DNA of 64,000 bases, from assembly GCA_015501595.1 (NCBI GenBank), contig JADNRX010000047.1:62001-126000 (forward strand), in the 5' to 3' direction. Position numbers and translations under genes: made by a program. Source of the stretch: Hymenopellis radicata. Lineage: Eukaryota; Basidiomycota; Agaricomycetes; Agaricales; Physalacriaceae. The notes under the pieces are model-generated. The model saw only the letters and a program-made list of their open reading frames with translations. It was not told the origin of the DNA and made no database searches. Positions 32,322 through 43,800 of the stretch are shown here, in pieces. How positions within the stretch are numbered: the first letter of the stretch is position 1; every line of letters starts with the position of its first letter.

Positions 32322-33165
32322 TTAACCTGCTCCGTATCGAATCATCTGTACAACATATTTTCCCGTTGTATCATCGCTGTCGTTTTGGCTCTGTCATTGA
32401 TTTTCTGGCCATTTCATCGAGTTTAGCGCTCGCGCAGTCATCTGCTGATATCGAAGACAAGTATTGTGGTACCCTATTATGCTAGTGTCGAATATGTGGG
32501 CTGTGGAATGGCAAGTAACCTTTACTACTTGATGTTCAATATAACTAACAAAATGATTTAGCCTCATTCCCGCCGGGATTTTTTGAGGGGATCGAGATTC
32601 TATTCCAGAAACGATGACCTTACAACAATGAAGTAAATGCCAAGGCCTTGACGCTATTGTTCTCGCCGGGGACTTCAGACCACCACAGGATTTGGTAGGC
32701 GAGTGTTCTGCGATCATGCGAGAAATGTGAGTGGACGAGAGATGGTGTGATGAGGTTAAGGGAGAGGTGTGGTCATCGGCTATCGTCCTCTAACTCTGTT
32801 CCGGAGCTCCCAAGCCATTCATTTGTACGGCCTCGTCTGTACAACGTCGCGACAACAATCTACTGAGCGGACCTTTTTGTCAGAACTTCTTCGTCTCCCA
32901 TCGTCGATCCGCTCGCCTCTGTAGCTCTCGGCGACGTCGAAGCCTTCTTTTTACTCATCCCAAACGCGTACAGGACACGGATGCCCGGATGCATACCTTT
33001 GCAGGCGGATCGGCGGTTGTCCAGTCATGACTCTTGCTTTTGTCCTAATTCCGGCAACTCTCAGATCATTCGTTCTAACAGTTATGCCCAATCACAGGTC
33101 ATGGATTATCGCACACTCGTCAGGAGCCATGCTGCGAAGTTGGGGCAGCTTTACGTTGACGAGGG
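32322..33165. other. Intergenic, no gene seen
   Basis: SPT4 3' flank and peroxygenase 5' flank. A minus-strand 107-aa frame (32394-32717) has no motif. Nothing else is supported. Confidence 0.45.
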
Positions 33166-33172
33166 TATAAAA
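33166..33172 (+). promoter_or_regulatory. TATA box of the peroxygenase gene
   Basis: TATAAAA, 57 bp before the ATG at 33229, in a context (GAGGG-TATAAAA-CCC) typical of strongly regulated secreted-enzyme genes of basidiomycetes. It is the cleanest TATA box in the window. Confidence 0.6.
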
Positions 33173-33228
33173 CCCATGGTTGTTGAGGAAGAAAGGCATC
33201 TCACTCACCCCCTTCTACCTTATTCGCC

Positions 33229-34269
33229 ATGGTTTTCCTCTCGTCCTTGTTCTTTGTTCTTCCCGCTCTTGCTCTTGTCAAGCAAGCTAGTGCTTTTCCC
33301 GGTGGTGGCGATGATCATAAATTCATTGCGCCTGGTCCCGACGATGTCAGGAGTCCTTGTCCTGGATTGAACGCGTCGGTGTATTTTCTTTCATGCGCTA
33401 TATACACGTCTAACAAGCTTCAACTTATACAGTCTTGCCAACCATGGTTACCTTCCTCGCGACGGCAAGAACATCACTATTCCGATCATGATGAAGGCGG
33501 GGAACGGTGAGGCTTTCGCGCCTACCACAATTTATGGGCGTTTTCTGATCTGTATCTTTGAACTCCCAGATGGCTTCAACGTCCAGGCCCCGGTGATCCT
33601 CCTCGCGGCCAGAGTCAGTGTTATGACCTCGACGTACGCTTGGGATGCCTTCAGCTTGAAGGACGTCAGACTGTTCGTGTCCACCTCCCTCTCTCGGTGT
33701 GCTTATTCTGACTTGGGAAATGCAGTCACGGCAACATTGAGCACGACGCGTCCGTCTCCCGCATGGACGAAGCGCTCGGGAGTAACTGGGAGTTCAACGA
33801 AGAGATCTATTCCGTCCTAGCCAACTCGAACCCGGGCTCGGATAATTACAATGCGTCGTCTGCTGGGGCAGTTCAGCACGAGCGCCTTCAGCAGTCGTTG
33901 AGGGATAACAATCAGACGCATAACACGCTCAGCGAGATGACGATCCGGACCAGGGAGAGCGCGCTCTATTTAAGTGTTATGGGCAATGCGACAACCGGGG
34001 AGGCGCCGAAGAAGTGAGTTTGCAGTCGGTGTAGGGGGAATTTTAGAGTTTTCTGACTGCGTTGTAGATTCGTGGATGTGTTCTTTAGGGAGGAACGTCT
34101 GCCCATCGAAGAGGGTTGGGAGAAGTCGCCTGTACCGATCACGGGCGATACGATTGATCCCATTGAAGACATCATCTTCGCGACTTCGAATTGGGTCACC
34201 AGTGAGGGGCAATGCGCCTGGGTCAGGACCAGCCCCGGTGATGACCTGAATGTTGTTGGACCTCGCTAA
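33229..34269 (+). CDS. Unspecific peroxygenase / heme-thiolate peroxidase, short family
   Basis: Secreted heme-thiolate enzyme of the chloroperoxidase/UPO family (peroxide-driven oxygenation or halogenation). Five exons: 33229-33374, 33433-33506, 33570-33672, 33726-34013, 34068-34269, total 270 aa, the size of short UPOs. The signal peptide is MVFLSSLFFVLPALALVKQASA. The motif SPCPGLNALANHGYLPRDG holds the axial Cys (PCP); GNIEHDASVSRMD is the EHD motif that binds Mg near the heme; and EEIYSVLANSNPGSDNYNASSAGAVQHERL, TIRTRESALYLSVMGN, FFREERLPIEEGW follow as in the family. Several Asn-X-Ser/Thr sites. Intact and likely active; substrate unknown. A consensus TATA box lies upstream. Confidence 0.93.
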
Positions 34270-35514
34270 ATTCCGTGGCCGCGGCTACTTGGATTTTATA
34301 AATTTGTTTTCTGCTTTGCTGTTTCGTGAACGCCTCTTACATCATATCTTTCTTTTCGATTATTGCTTTGTTAAACCGAATTGAGCAATCTTTCTCATGG
34401 AACTGTGTCAGTCTAAAACTTTGTTGATGAGGCCTCCAGTTTAGAATCCGTCAAGTCCGAAGTGAGCCTTGGGCATCGTGGTACAAGTCCTCTCAGCTGA
34501 GGCCGCTGGTCTATTCAACCAGTGAGAGCCAAGAGGAGCCCCGGGCAATGCGTTTTGGGCTTCTCTTTGGTTCGTTGGGGCCCGTCATGCCGAACCCTTC
34601 ACGCACCTACGATGTATGAAAGTTGGACTCGTGTTCATTGGGCAGAACTGGACAGTGGCATATTGCTAACTCGTCTTCGATTCTTGGACATACTACGCGG
34701 GTAATCTGTTCTAGGTGACGGTCTCCTTCTTTGTGCTATTCCCCTGAGCAGATGGACTCGTCGAAGAGCTACTCGTTGTCCACGATCCCCGAGCGTACAG
34801 CCACGCGTCCAGCTGTTATCTCGATGCATCACCCGCTCACAGAGCCACGAAGACGTCTCCGGGACGATGTCAGCACGACGCGCCGGCACAAAGCAGGCGC
34901 ACCCTGGAAGAGCACTCCCTTGAAGACGCACCCCAGAGTAGCAGTCCCCGCGATGATGCATCCCAGAGGAGCACCCTCGTGAAGACGCGCCGTATAGGAG
35001 CAATCCCTTGAAAGGGTAGATACACAAACGACCATTGCGCCGAGTCAGGTGAAGAGTCACGGTCAGAAAAGCATTCCTTGCTCAAACAGGGAAGACGGCA
35101 AAAAGGGCTTTTATGGCGTCGTTTGAAGTTAACAGCCTCTCCCGTACCAAAATTACGAAGATAGTCAAAATTCGAGAGCTGTTCGCGACAACGTTCCAAG
35201 GCAGAGCACCAGACCCGAATTGGATAAAATCATGCGGCCTCTATTGGAGGCCGTCCGTACAAAATGGGTATTTGAGCACCAAGTTTCCAAGGCAGTAGAG
35301 CAAAAGGAACGTTAGCACTGCTGTGCTGCAAGATGATTGGGTTATAATTAGCTGTAAAGCTGTAAAATCAATGGCTGCTCAAATTGCATCATTCTCAACG
35401 AACATCACGTCTTGTCGCGGACTTTTCCAGAGGGGCGGGGAGTGTACTTGCAATCTTGTAATCCAGCGACGACGTGGTTGAGTCCGATTGAACGAAGGTG
35501 AAAGTGTGGCAAAG
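34270..35514. other. Intergenic, 3' flank of peroxygenase and 5' flank of F-box gene 2
   Basis: No gene supported. 34440-34484 (TTTAGAATCCGTCAAGTCCG and following) is repeated at 47570-47613. Around 34905-35010 short motifs (CCCTTGAAGACGC, CCCAGAG-AGCA) recur in a loose tandem way. From 35350 on the sequence matches the promoter of F-box gene 1. Confidence 0.5.
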
Positions 35515-37359
35515 ATGACTCATCGATCAAACAGAGCAGGTGACCGCAATCGGCGCGTCCGACTTTCCCCAGACTTTCCCTTTTTCCACAACAGCCACAT
35601 CAGTAAGTCAATGTTTTCATGTCTTTTTTTCTGTACGCTAAACGCAGATAAGGGTATTGGAATGGATCCTGCCTCCAACACTGTCAGTCGCATCACGGAC
35701 GTTGTGCCCGCCAACTTCCTCTGTGACAGCCAGACGCTGTCCGAAGTTGCCCAGTCAAAGCTAGCAGATGAGAAGGCGTTATCCGCATTAGAGGAAGAGC
35801 TTCCCGCTCTTGAAGCTCGTATACAACAGCTCAAGGCCGAGACGGCGACTCTTGAGCAGCTCATCGTCGACAAGGCCAACGAGCAGACGCGTCTGCGCTC
35901 GTCTATTGCCATGCATACATCCCTACTTTCGCCTTCTCCCATCCGCTCTCTCCCATGCGAGATCCTGAGCGAAATCTTCCTCCGGTATGTCGCGATCTCC
36001 CAACCTGCGACATTTGATACTTTTGACGACATCGTTGCATCCCACCGCATCCACACACCTATTCTCCTAGTCTGTCGTCGATGGCGTACGACCGCTCTGG
36101 CTGATCCGCGGCTGTGGACCACCATTCCTTTGACTGTTTCTAACGACGGCACTCACCCCTTGATATCAGGCTCTCCTGAGCAGCAGATTGCATATTCGCA
36201 GGCCCTTGAAAGACGAATAGAGGCCACTTCTACCCTTCCTCTCAACCTTCTCTTCCACTTGTCTTCAGTCTCCAATTTCAGCACTTCCACTTACGCAATT
36301 TCCACCTTTCAGACGTTCCTTCGGTTGCTCCCAAGGGCGGATACCATCAGTGTTTGCTTCTCTTTACGCGAATACCTGCCCATTGCCATTCCCGAGCTCG
36401 CTTCAATGATCGACGGTGCTGAGATCCCACTGGCCACCCACGTTCATACTGCCCGAGTATTTTGCCTACACGAGGCGCTTTTTCGAAAAATCATGTATGC
36501 CATACCCAATGTTGAACGCCTAGAGATAGGCACCGACTTCCCGAGCGGATTGCGTTTTCTTGATCTTCCGAATCCAGGATGTTGTCTGCACAGCTTGCGA
36601 GCACCCTATGCTTTCATGCCTCTTGTCGACCTCCTTGCTCTTTTAGAACATGCGCCACTCCTTGAGACCCTCTGGGTCTGCAGCATCAAAGGGCCCGGTA
36701 TTGGAAACTGTCGTGTCGTAACCCATACTCGTCTCTCGACCTTCTACCTCACCGTGACTGCACTCGAAAATGATGCTATCTTCGAGCATCTTACATTGCC
36801 CGCCCTCCGTTCTCTGTTTCTCTCTACAAGAGATGACAGGCAGCAATGGCCTCGGCCAAGTAATATTACCTTTCTGCGGCGCTCTGGCTGCATGCTCATA
36901 GAGGTTGCTCTCCATCTCCTCCAAATTGACGACACACTCCTCATGGAACTCCTTTCGTTACAAAAGGATCTCAGCTTCATGCAGCTTAACGTCTTTGACC
37001 TTGTTGGGCAAGGGCCCCTTTCGATGTCCATCCTCGAATTTCTGTCCACAATACCCGAGGGTGCATTGGATCGTCCAGTCCCGGCGCTGAAGGTCCTTAC
37101 ACTCGCGGTGCTTCCAGGGCAATTGAAAAGGGTGCGCGGGCTTGTCCAATCGCGTTCTGGAGATCAAGCTCAGTCGGATGGCATTGCGCGCCTTTCAAGA
37201 GTTGACCTTCGAGTACAAGTGAAAGAGAAGGCAAGTGAAATCGAACGGCTGGAGGAAGCGGCTATGTTTGAGGTGTTTGTAAGCGCAGGCATAGACATTG
37301 GGCTTTCGTACAGAAGTCGGTGTGTGATACGGTGGAACTTCGGAATCGTGGGAAGGTAG
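35515..37359 (+). CDS. F-box protein with coiled coil, paralogue 2, C-terminus replaced by LTR sequence
   Basis: Paralogue of 22152-23984 with the same 45-nt phase-1 intron (35603-35647), coiled coil (ALEEELPALEARIQQLKAETATLEQL), F-box (LPCEILSEIFLRYV ... LLVCRRWRTTALADPRLWTT) and leucine-rich C-terminal region. The open frame runs intact to FVSAGIDIGLSYRS and then crosses the left end of an LTR element at 37323, so the last 12 residues and the stop come from the LTR. Before insertion the frame would have continued about 19 residues into sequence now beyond 47064. The F-box and leucine-rich region are complete, so the protein may still work, but its native 3' UTR and polyadenylation signal are displaced by 9.7 kb. 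Confidence 0.85.
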   Translation: MTHRSNRAGDRNRRVRLSPDFPFFHNSHISKSMFSCLFFCTLNADKGIGMDPASNTVSRITDVVPANFLCDSQTLSEVAQSKLADEKALSALEEELPALEARIQQLKAETATLEQLIVDKANEQTRLRSSIAMHTSLLSPSPIRSLPCEILSEIFLRYVAISQPATFDTFDDIVASHRIHTPILLVCRRWRTTALADPRLWTTIPLTVSNDGTHPLISGSPEQQIAYSQALERRIEATSTLPLNLLFHLSSVSNFSTSTYAISTFQTFLRLLPRADTISVCFSLREYLPIAIPELASMIDGAEIPLATHVHTARVFCLHEALFRKIMYAIPNVERLEIGTDFPSGLRFLDLPNPGCCLHSLRAPYAFMPLVDLLALLEHAPLLETLWVCSIKGPGIGNCRVVTHTRLSTFYLTVTALENDAIFEHLTLPALRSLFLSTRDDRQQWPRPSNITFLRRSGCMLIEVALHLLQIDDTLLMELLSLQKDLSFMQLNVFDLVGQGPLSMSILEFLSTIPEGALDRPVPALKVLTLAVLPGQLKRVRGLVQSRSGDQAQSDGIARLSRVDLRVQVKEKASEIERLEEAAMFEVFVSAGIDIGLSYRSRCVIRWNFGIVGR

Positions 37360-37722
37360 CTTAGTAATCCTTTCCATATACGTTTGTTCGTGTCACAGTA
37401 GTTAGTTTAATTCATTACCATCATCTTACTCTCCCCAATGTGCTGAGCTTCGTCTCCGTAACTTGTACTTGATACTAACCACTTACTGCCCGCTGAGCAC
37501 CCGTGTAACGGCTTCCCGGGTGCGGGTCAAACACTCCCTACGACATATGGGTTACAATCTCTTGTCAACCATTCTCCTCGCGACCTGTCTCGTCATCCGC
37601 CGCGTCCTCATCGTACGCGCCGACGCGTCCCGCCTCCGGCTACGCGACCTTCCGACAGGTCATATCGGTATCCTCTCGCGGAGAAGTCCTGGAACTGGGT
37701 GGAATCGGGCACTCGATTCACA
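37323..37722 (+). repeat. 5' LTR
   Basis: 400 bp, begins TGTGATACGGTGG and ends CTCGATTCACA. Constant offset of 9,342 bp to the 3' LTR along the whole length; no difference was noticed by eye. Confidence 0.93.
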
Positions 37723-37723
37723 G

Positions 37724-37740
37724 TGGTGGGGTCACCCAGG
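37724..37740 (+). other. Candidate tRNA primer-binding site
   Basis: TGGTGGGGTCACCCAGG starts one base after the 5' LTR. TGG pairs with a tRNA CCA tail, and the rest could pair with an acceptor and T-stem. Which tRNA is not identified. Confidence 0.45.
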
Positions 37741-37840
37741 ACTTCACCGCTTCCCAGAGGATACCAAGCTGGTTGAGCTTCTGGCTCCCGGCTTGCAAGG
37801 ATACCAATCCGGTTGAGCTGCTAGCCTGCAGCTCCCGGCG

Positions 37841-40800
37841 AAGATAGAGCTTTAGCTCTCTTTGCATGCAGGCCTGACCGAGCTTCCAGCTCCTCTGGTC
37901 CGCTACAAGATAGAGCTCTAGCTCTCTTGTACCCTTGCATGATTGAGCGTGTCGCTCTCATGTTTGCGTTACTGGCACCGCTGACATTGCGACCACGGCT
38001 CCGCCACGGGTCTTCATTCGGATCATTCTCAGTGTGCGTAGGCGCATCCCAGCTGCACACTCTTCGGATTCCCCTCCTCACCATGCCGTGATTCGCGCAC
38101 CAGCTGCTGTCACTTCAACATCTCTCACCAAGCTCAACCCTTTCCATCTGCTCCATGTTTGACGCCCACTGTCACTCCATGTTCGACGACTGTCGCGATA
38201 TTGACTCTCGGCTCCTCCGGGCTCCTCGCTTGGTTGAATGACGCATGTGGTAGACGCCGGTCTCACTCTCACTAGTTTCCTCACGCACGGCGGGCTTTGT
38301 CGCATTTCGTATGACTCTTCCCATTTGGCTCTGTCCTTTCGAGCCGTATCTACTCACTGGCGTTATCTGTCGCCGGTGCCGATACGTAGAGATCATTTGA
38401 CACTGGCCGTAATACCACCATCTCGATAACCACGTCTCAACCTCAGGGCACTGACAACCTGTGCGCTTCATCGAGACTCAAGTTATGTCGACTCCGCGAT
38501 CTATTAGGAATGCTTGTCAGTCCTTGACCATATCAACGATTGCAACCCCTGGTCCCGCCCAGCTGCTAAACAACCCGAATGCTTACCTTACGAACGACTA
38601 AGCCTCAAACAAGAATCCTCGTTGGATCTGCAGCTGCGTATCGATGGACCATAGGTCCGCATTGGCTAGGACGACAGACGTCTAGATAATGTTTGATTGA
38701 TCCGCTCCAGCGTTATCAAGATCTCGACAGCTTGAGCGTTCTCGGCTTATGATTTAGCAACAGGACGGTCTTGGAACATGTCGTAGATAGACCCTAATGC
38801 TACCCTGCTCTCCCAAAGTTCGCTTGGAAAAGATCCCTGATGGTACTTGATGGAGTACCAGCAATGCATCCCCGAGATTGAGCTCTAGCTCTCTCTAATC
38901 CTATAACGAGTACTTGATTCTTGCGGCGACGTCAAATTGCTGTTATCTTTATGGAATCTCGTTTGGACACCTCCCAGCTAGGTTCATTGTTATGTTTGAG
39001 CATCTTTCATGGGACTTCCTTCCAATGTGTCAACAAGAAAGTACGCATCTGGAACGGACAATGCAGACAAACCGCTCGAAATCGATGACCGTTCACAGCC
39101 AGCACTGACCAAGAGCTTCTCTGCATTACCCAAACTAGAGGGAGATCCCGATCCGACAGCCCACCCGTCGCGGTTCACAAAGGATCTGCTTAGAACTGTC
39201 AGACTTCCCGCACGGCCAGAGGACATGACAGAGGAGTTCGAAGTCGAGGTGCTTGAGAAACAGCTTCGACATCTCAACAACGGATCCATCGACCAATCAT
39301 GTCCGCCTTCCCCAACGTCACACGCACCGCACCTTCCCTTCACAACCAATACCTGCTCTACTGACTACCCGTCATTGTCCTCGCTGTTTACGCGGATGAT
39401 TCGCTGTTACAAATGGTGTTCTCTCTGAAACTCGTTACACTTCAGTTGCGATATTTGCGGTGCTGGCATTATTGTTCTGAACCCACGATAACCTTGGACA
39501 GGACCTTCGAACCCGCTGTCTGCCTCTAACATTCCAGCCTCAACGACTGTGACCGCCGTCGTTTAGGAAATAAATGCTGGACGACGATTATCGCCAGAGC
39601 AGCTAGACCCCAGGCGCGAATGAGTACTGGCCTGCTAATAGCTATCAAACCACGGCTCCTTCTAGTTCGATTAATACGGTCTACGGGATATTGTGGCCTT
39701 CAACTCTCAACGAATTCTGTTGCTCTATATGTGTGGCTCGTAAAGCGACCTTGACTGGAAACAGCAAGGCAGAACTTCGTCTCTATAGGATTCGACAGGA
39801 TAGAGCTCTAGCTCTCCTACTTACTAGGCGTGATGGAGCTTTAAATTCCTTTGCCATATAGAGGTTGAGCTGTAGCTCTCTCACCGTCTTCGAGGCGCGT
39901 GCAAAAACACTGTAATCAATTTCTTGGTGCCTCCGAGCTTCATCCCACACTCGGCTGTCTGTTCAGGTGTTGTTACTTCCCAAGCTCGTACAGCCAGGCT
40001 TCTCGTCTTGGAGCCTTCTTCAACCCTTGTCGGCGCGGCCGCATGTATCAACCCGCCTAAAATGATTCGGAGTCTTGTTCTCCTTCCGATATCCGTGGGT
40101 TACTTGAACTTTTTGCCCGAGACTCTCTACTTTGGCCTTCCCTTGTCGTCGCGATTTACGTCCCCTTTGGCTATGCTTTGCTGCTCAAGATTCCGGTCCT
40201 TGGCATCAAACGTTCTTCGATACCGTGTATGACATCGTGACTTGACGAGTCTTGACGTCGCTATCAGGATCAAGGGTTTGGTGCTTGTCAATTGGTCGTT
40301 GTATTCTCCAGGACTAGCTCAGTAGCTGGACGAGGATGACTAATCCATCACCCTCTTTGCCATCTTCATCGACGACTCGTTACCGCTAACCCGCTCAATT
40401 TGGCCGTTTCTAGAGCGTCTCTGGAACTCGTTACGATGCAGTCGCGATATTCGTGACGTTGGGATTGGTTGTTTCCGAATCCACGGCAACCTTGAACACG
40501 ACCTCCGCATGACTCGTAAGGTGGCCAAAACAAGACTGATCTTCAGCTGTCTTGTGTTTTCAACAGGATGGAGCTTTAGCTCTCCTGACCGGCATGATGG
40601 AGCTTTCAGCTCCTTGCTATTAATAAGATTGAGCTTCTAGCTCTCTTGTGCATTCCTGGGCTGAGCCTGCAGATCTCATTCTATGCTTCCGCTAGCCATC
40701 ATTCGATTCTTGAGATCATGTTCGTACTTACTGTGCCATCAAGCGGCGTGCGGCCAAGGTCACGATCAACATGTCAACATCCGACCTTAGATTTCGTGCC

Positions 40801-43800
40801 TCCGCTTTAACCATTCTTTGATACTGCGTCTAATGCGCTGACTCTGCGAATCTCGACGCTGGACCGGTAGGATGAGCCTGGGTATGTCCTGGATATTGCT
40901 ATCATCGCTTTCACGACAACGATCTCAACTTGAACGCGACTCCTCTGTTTCTGTCGGGCGTCCAGAGTCGACTCATTACCCCTAACGCGCCAATGCGGCC
41001 GTTTCTAAGGCGTTGTCTTTGGAACTCGATACGCTGCAGTCGCGATATTCGCGTTGGGATTAGTTGTTTCTGAATCCAGGGCAGCGGTTGTATGCACTAT
41101 GTGTCGCCGTACTATCTCTTTTTCCGTCCTTCGAACTTGACATCTTCAGCTGTGTGTGCGACCACGGTCTGTTAGGAGATAAATGCTGGACGACGATTAT
41201 CGCCAGCAACCGGACCTCAGGCGTAAAGACTCCAGGAGCACTTCTATTCTATTGGCTTGCTGTCAAACCATAACCGTCGTTTGGGCTTCCTTGGAGTTCC
41301 GCGTCCAGCAACACGGATCGGGCTTCTGCCACCTGGAAAGACAGCCATGTTTCGGCGAAACCAAAAGTCTATCTGCTCTTAAAGGCACTCTCAAGTCCAG
41401 ACTAGCGTCCGCACCGGAGGGTTCGTTTACGAAGCGCTTGTTCCGCACGCCAATGTCTACATGTTCCACGATGCGCAAGTGCTAGCCGACCGGAAGACAC
41501 CCGTTGTCGAGACCATGCCAGGCATTGTGTCTTCGCTATGCCACCGCGTCCCGAGTACGATTAATGATGTGCCGTTACCTTCAGTCTCAATGGAACATGT
41601 TACCTTCCCGCGCGTGACATGTAAGACGACTTGGACTAGGAACAGCAAGACAGAACATCGTCTCTTCGTGATTTCAGGATGGAGCTCTAGCTCTCCTTAT
41701 TCAGGCATGATGGAGCTCCTTTGCCGTCTAGCCAGATTGAGCTTCTAGCTCTCTGCTTTGCTCCAGACTATTCTTCGCCACTTGGATTCAAGGAAGTCAC
41801 GGTTTCCAGCCACCGTCTTCAAAATTCGCCCAACCCCTAACACGGCTCATGCGCATTCAATTCGTTGTTGGAATCAATTCGTCTTTTAGTCCGGACCATC
41901 TCTTCAACCATGGGGGCGACTTGCTCTACCCGTTGCCCATATTGACCCGAACCAAGACCTCTTTCCTTCTGGCGAGCGTCTTTTCAGCCCTGTTCCACTG
42001 CCGTTTCGGGCTCAATCCTTCGAGTCTTGCCTCGCCATTGTAATGACTCACGTACCGTTTTGGATCTGTCGTTTGCGGTTGTTCCCCTGCTGAAGATTTA
42101 CAAACACCGTTTCTGATGCGTCATCGCTACGAAATGTGACGTTGGCACCAGTACTCTTCGGGCTGAAGGTTTGACGCGCTTTCCGAACTGTTGCCTTCTC
42201 TCGGACCGGCAGGAAGAGGTTTATCACCACTCTCGCAACATCTACATCAATAGCGGCCTTCAAGTGTACAATCAGCATTCCCGTAGTCAGCATTTCGAGG
42301 AATTTTCAGTCATGACTGTCAACCCCGACGGTTGATCTCGACTGCATGACGCGCGTGTGTTCTGACAGCTCAGTCTGCTACGATCAAGAGCTAGTTTGTC
42401 ATGGTCGGCTTGCCAGCTTGTGGGCTGCTTATCGCTGCCCGGATGCATCCAATCAAGATTGAGCTCTAGCTCTCTTGAGCCTACTAGCACGAATCACGAT
42501 AGAGCTGGTAGCTCTCGTGCCACGGACGGGATGGAGCTTTTAGCTCTCCTTCTACTACCTCAACCTACGTACCCCTGGGATCTCGTCGTCCTCATTTCGG
42601 GTCACCTGGACATTGTTTTATTATTACATTGACGACGTATTATGGCCTAGCTTGCAGCACTGGTTTTCGCGGTGTTCCTCTTCCGCTTTCTATCGATACC
42701 GCCGTACTCCAGGCTCGTTCTGCACTTGTCGCTGTTGTAACAGAGTTCAAACGTCGGTGCGGCTCATGATCACCTTGTTCACTTCTCCTAGGTATTGAGA
42801 ATTTGGACGCCATACATGTCCGAAGTTCAGACGAGGGTGTAATCGACATCTCAGCTCCGCGTGGCTGGAATATATACGGCTCTTGACAAACCAGGCGTTA
42901 GCTTGTCCGCTTTGACATTCGTCGACGTCCTGGAAGATAATCAATCTGTCTCGGTCTCGACGCGAGATTCCCGGCGTGTTTGACGGAGGTGTGCATTGAG
43001 ACAGGATTGAGCTATAGCTCTCTTGTAATTGTGACTTCGACGAGATTGAGCTTATAGCTCTCTTGACCTTTTTCGGCACGTGTGAACCAACATGTCCTTA
43101 CTCAATGACTCTGACAATGACTGTGGGGACTACTTACGATACTTGATCTCTGCAGCATCGTTCGCCCGATGACTATGATGTACCCGTGCCTTGGACATTA
43201 TGGATGATTATCTTCGGCGCCAACTCTCATCCGTCTCGACAGTTAAACTCGAGTCTCGCGCTGTTCTGCACTAGACAGAAAATTTGGCATCCGAGCACCC
43301 ACTCTTAAGACCACCACGGTACACAGTCAGTGCTGGTCTGGGGGGCGCAAGGGTGCTCCAGCGCGGGCCGCAGCAATACAAATTCACAGCAGTGAAATTC
43401 TTCATTCCACGGACTGCTACTTGGAGCTGTCACTCGTGACGCTTGGACGCTGGACGACACGAAGTCTCACATCAAGCTACTTCTGTGCTTCAAGCCATTA
43501 CAATCGCTGTCGCACGCACTTCGTGTGAACATCATCTAGCTCGTGTTAGGTAAAAGGCTGTCTTCAAGTCGTCATTGATTCGTACGAGATACAAACCCGG
43601 ATCATGCACTATTTATCGAGATGCTGCTTGTCAAGGAGGAAATCCCTCAGAAACGACTACCCTTACGCAGACATTCCGCCAGCATGAGCACGTTCTTGTT
43701 GATGCAGGCATACTAGTGACCAGCTTCCCGGTTTCATTTCACACGGAACACGATATGCCGGGTTCCCTCATCACCAGCATGAGCCATTTCGCGTGGTCAG

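Noticed and set aside
32394..32717. 107-aa minus-strand frame upstream of the peroxygenase
   Set aside because: No motif and no conserved pattern; located in an ordinary intergenic region.
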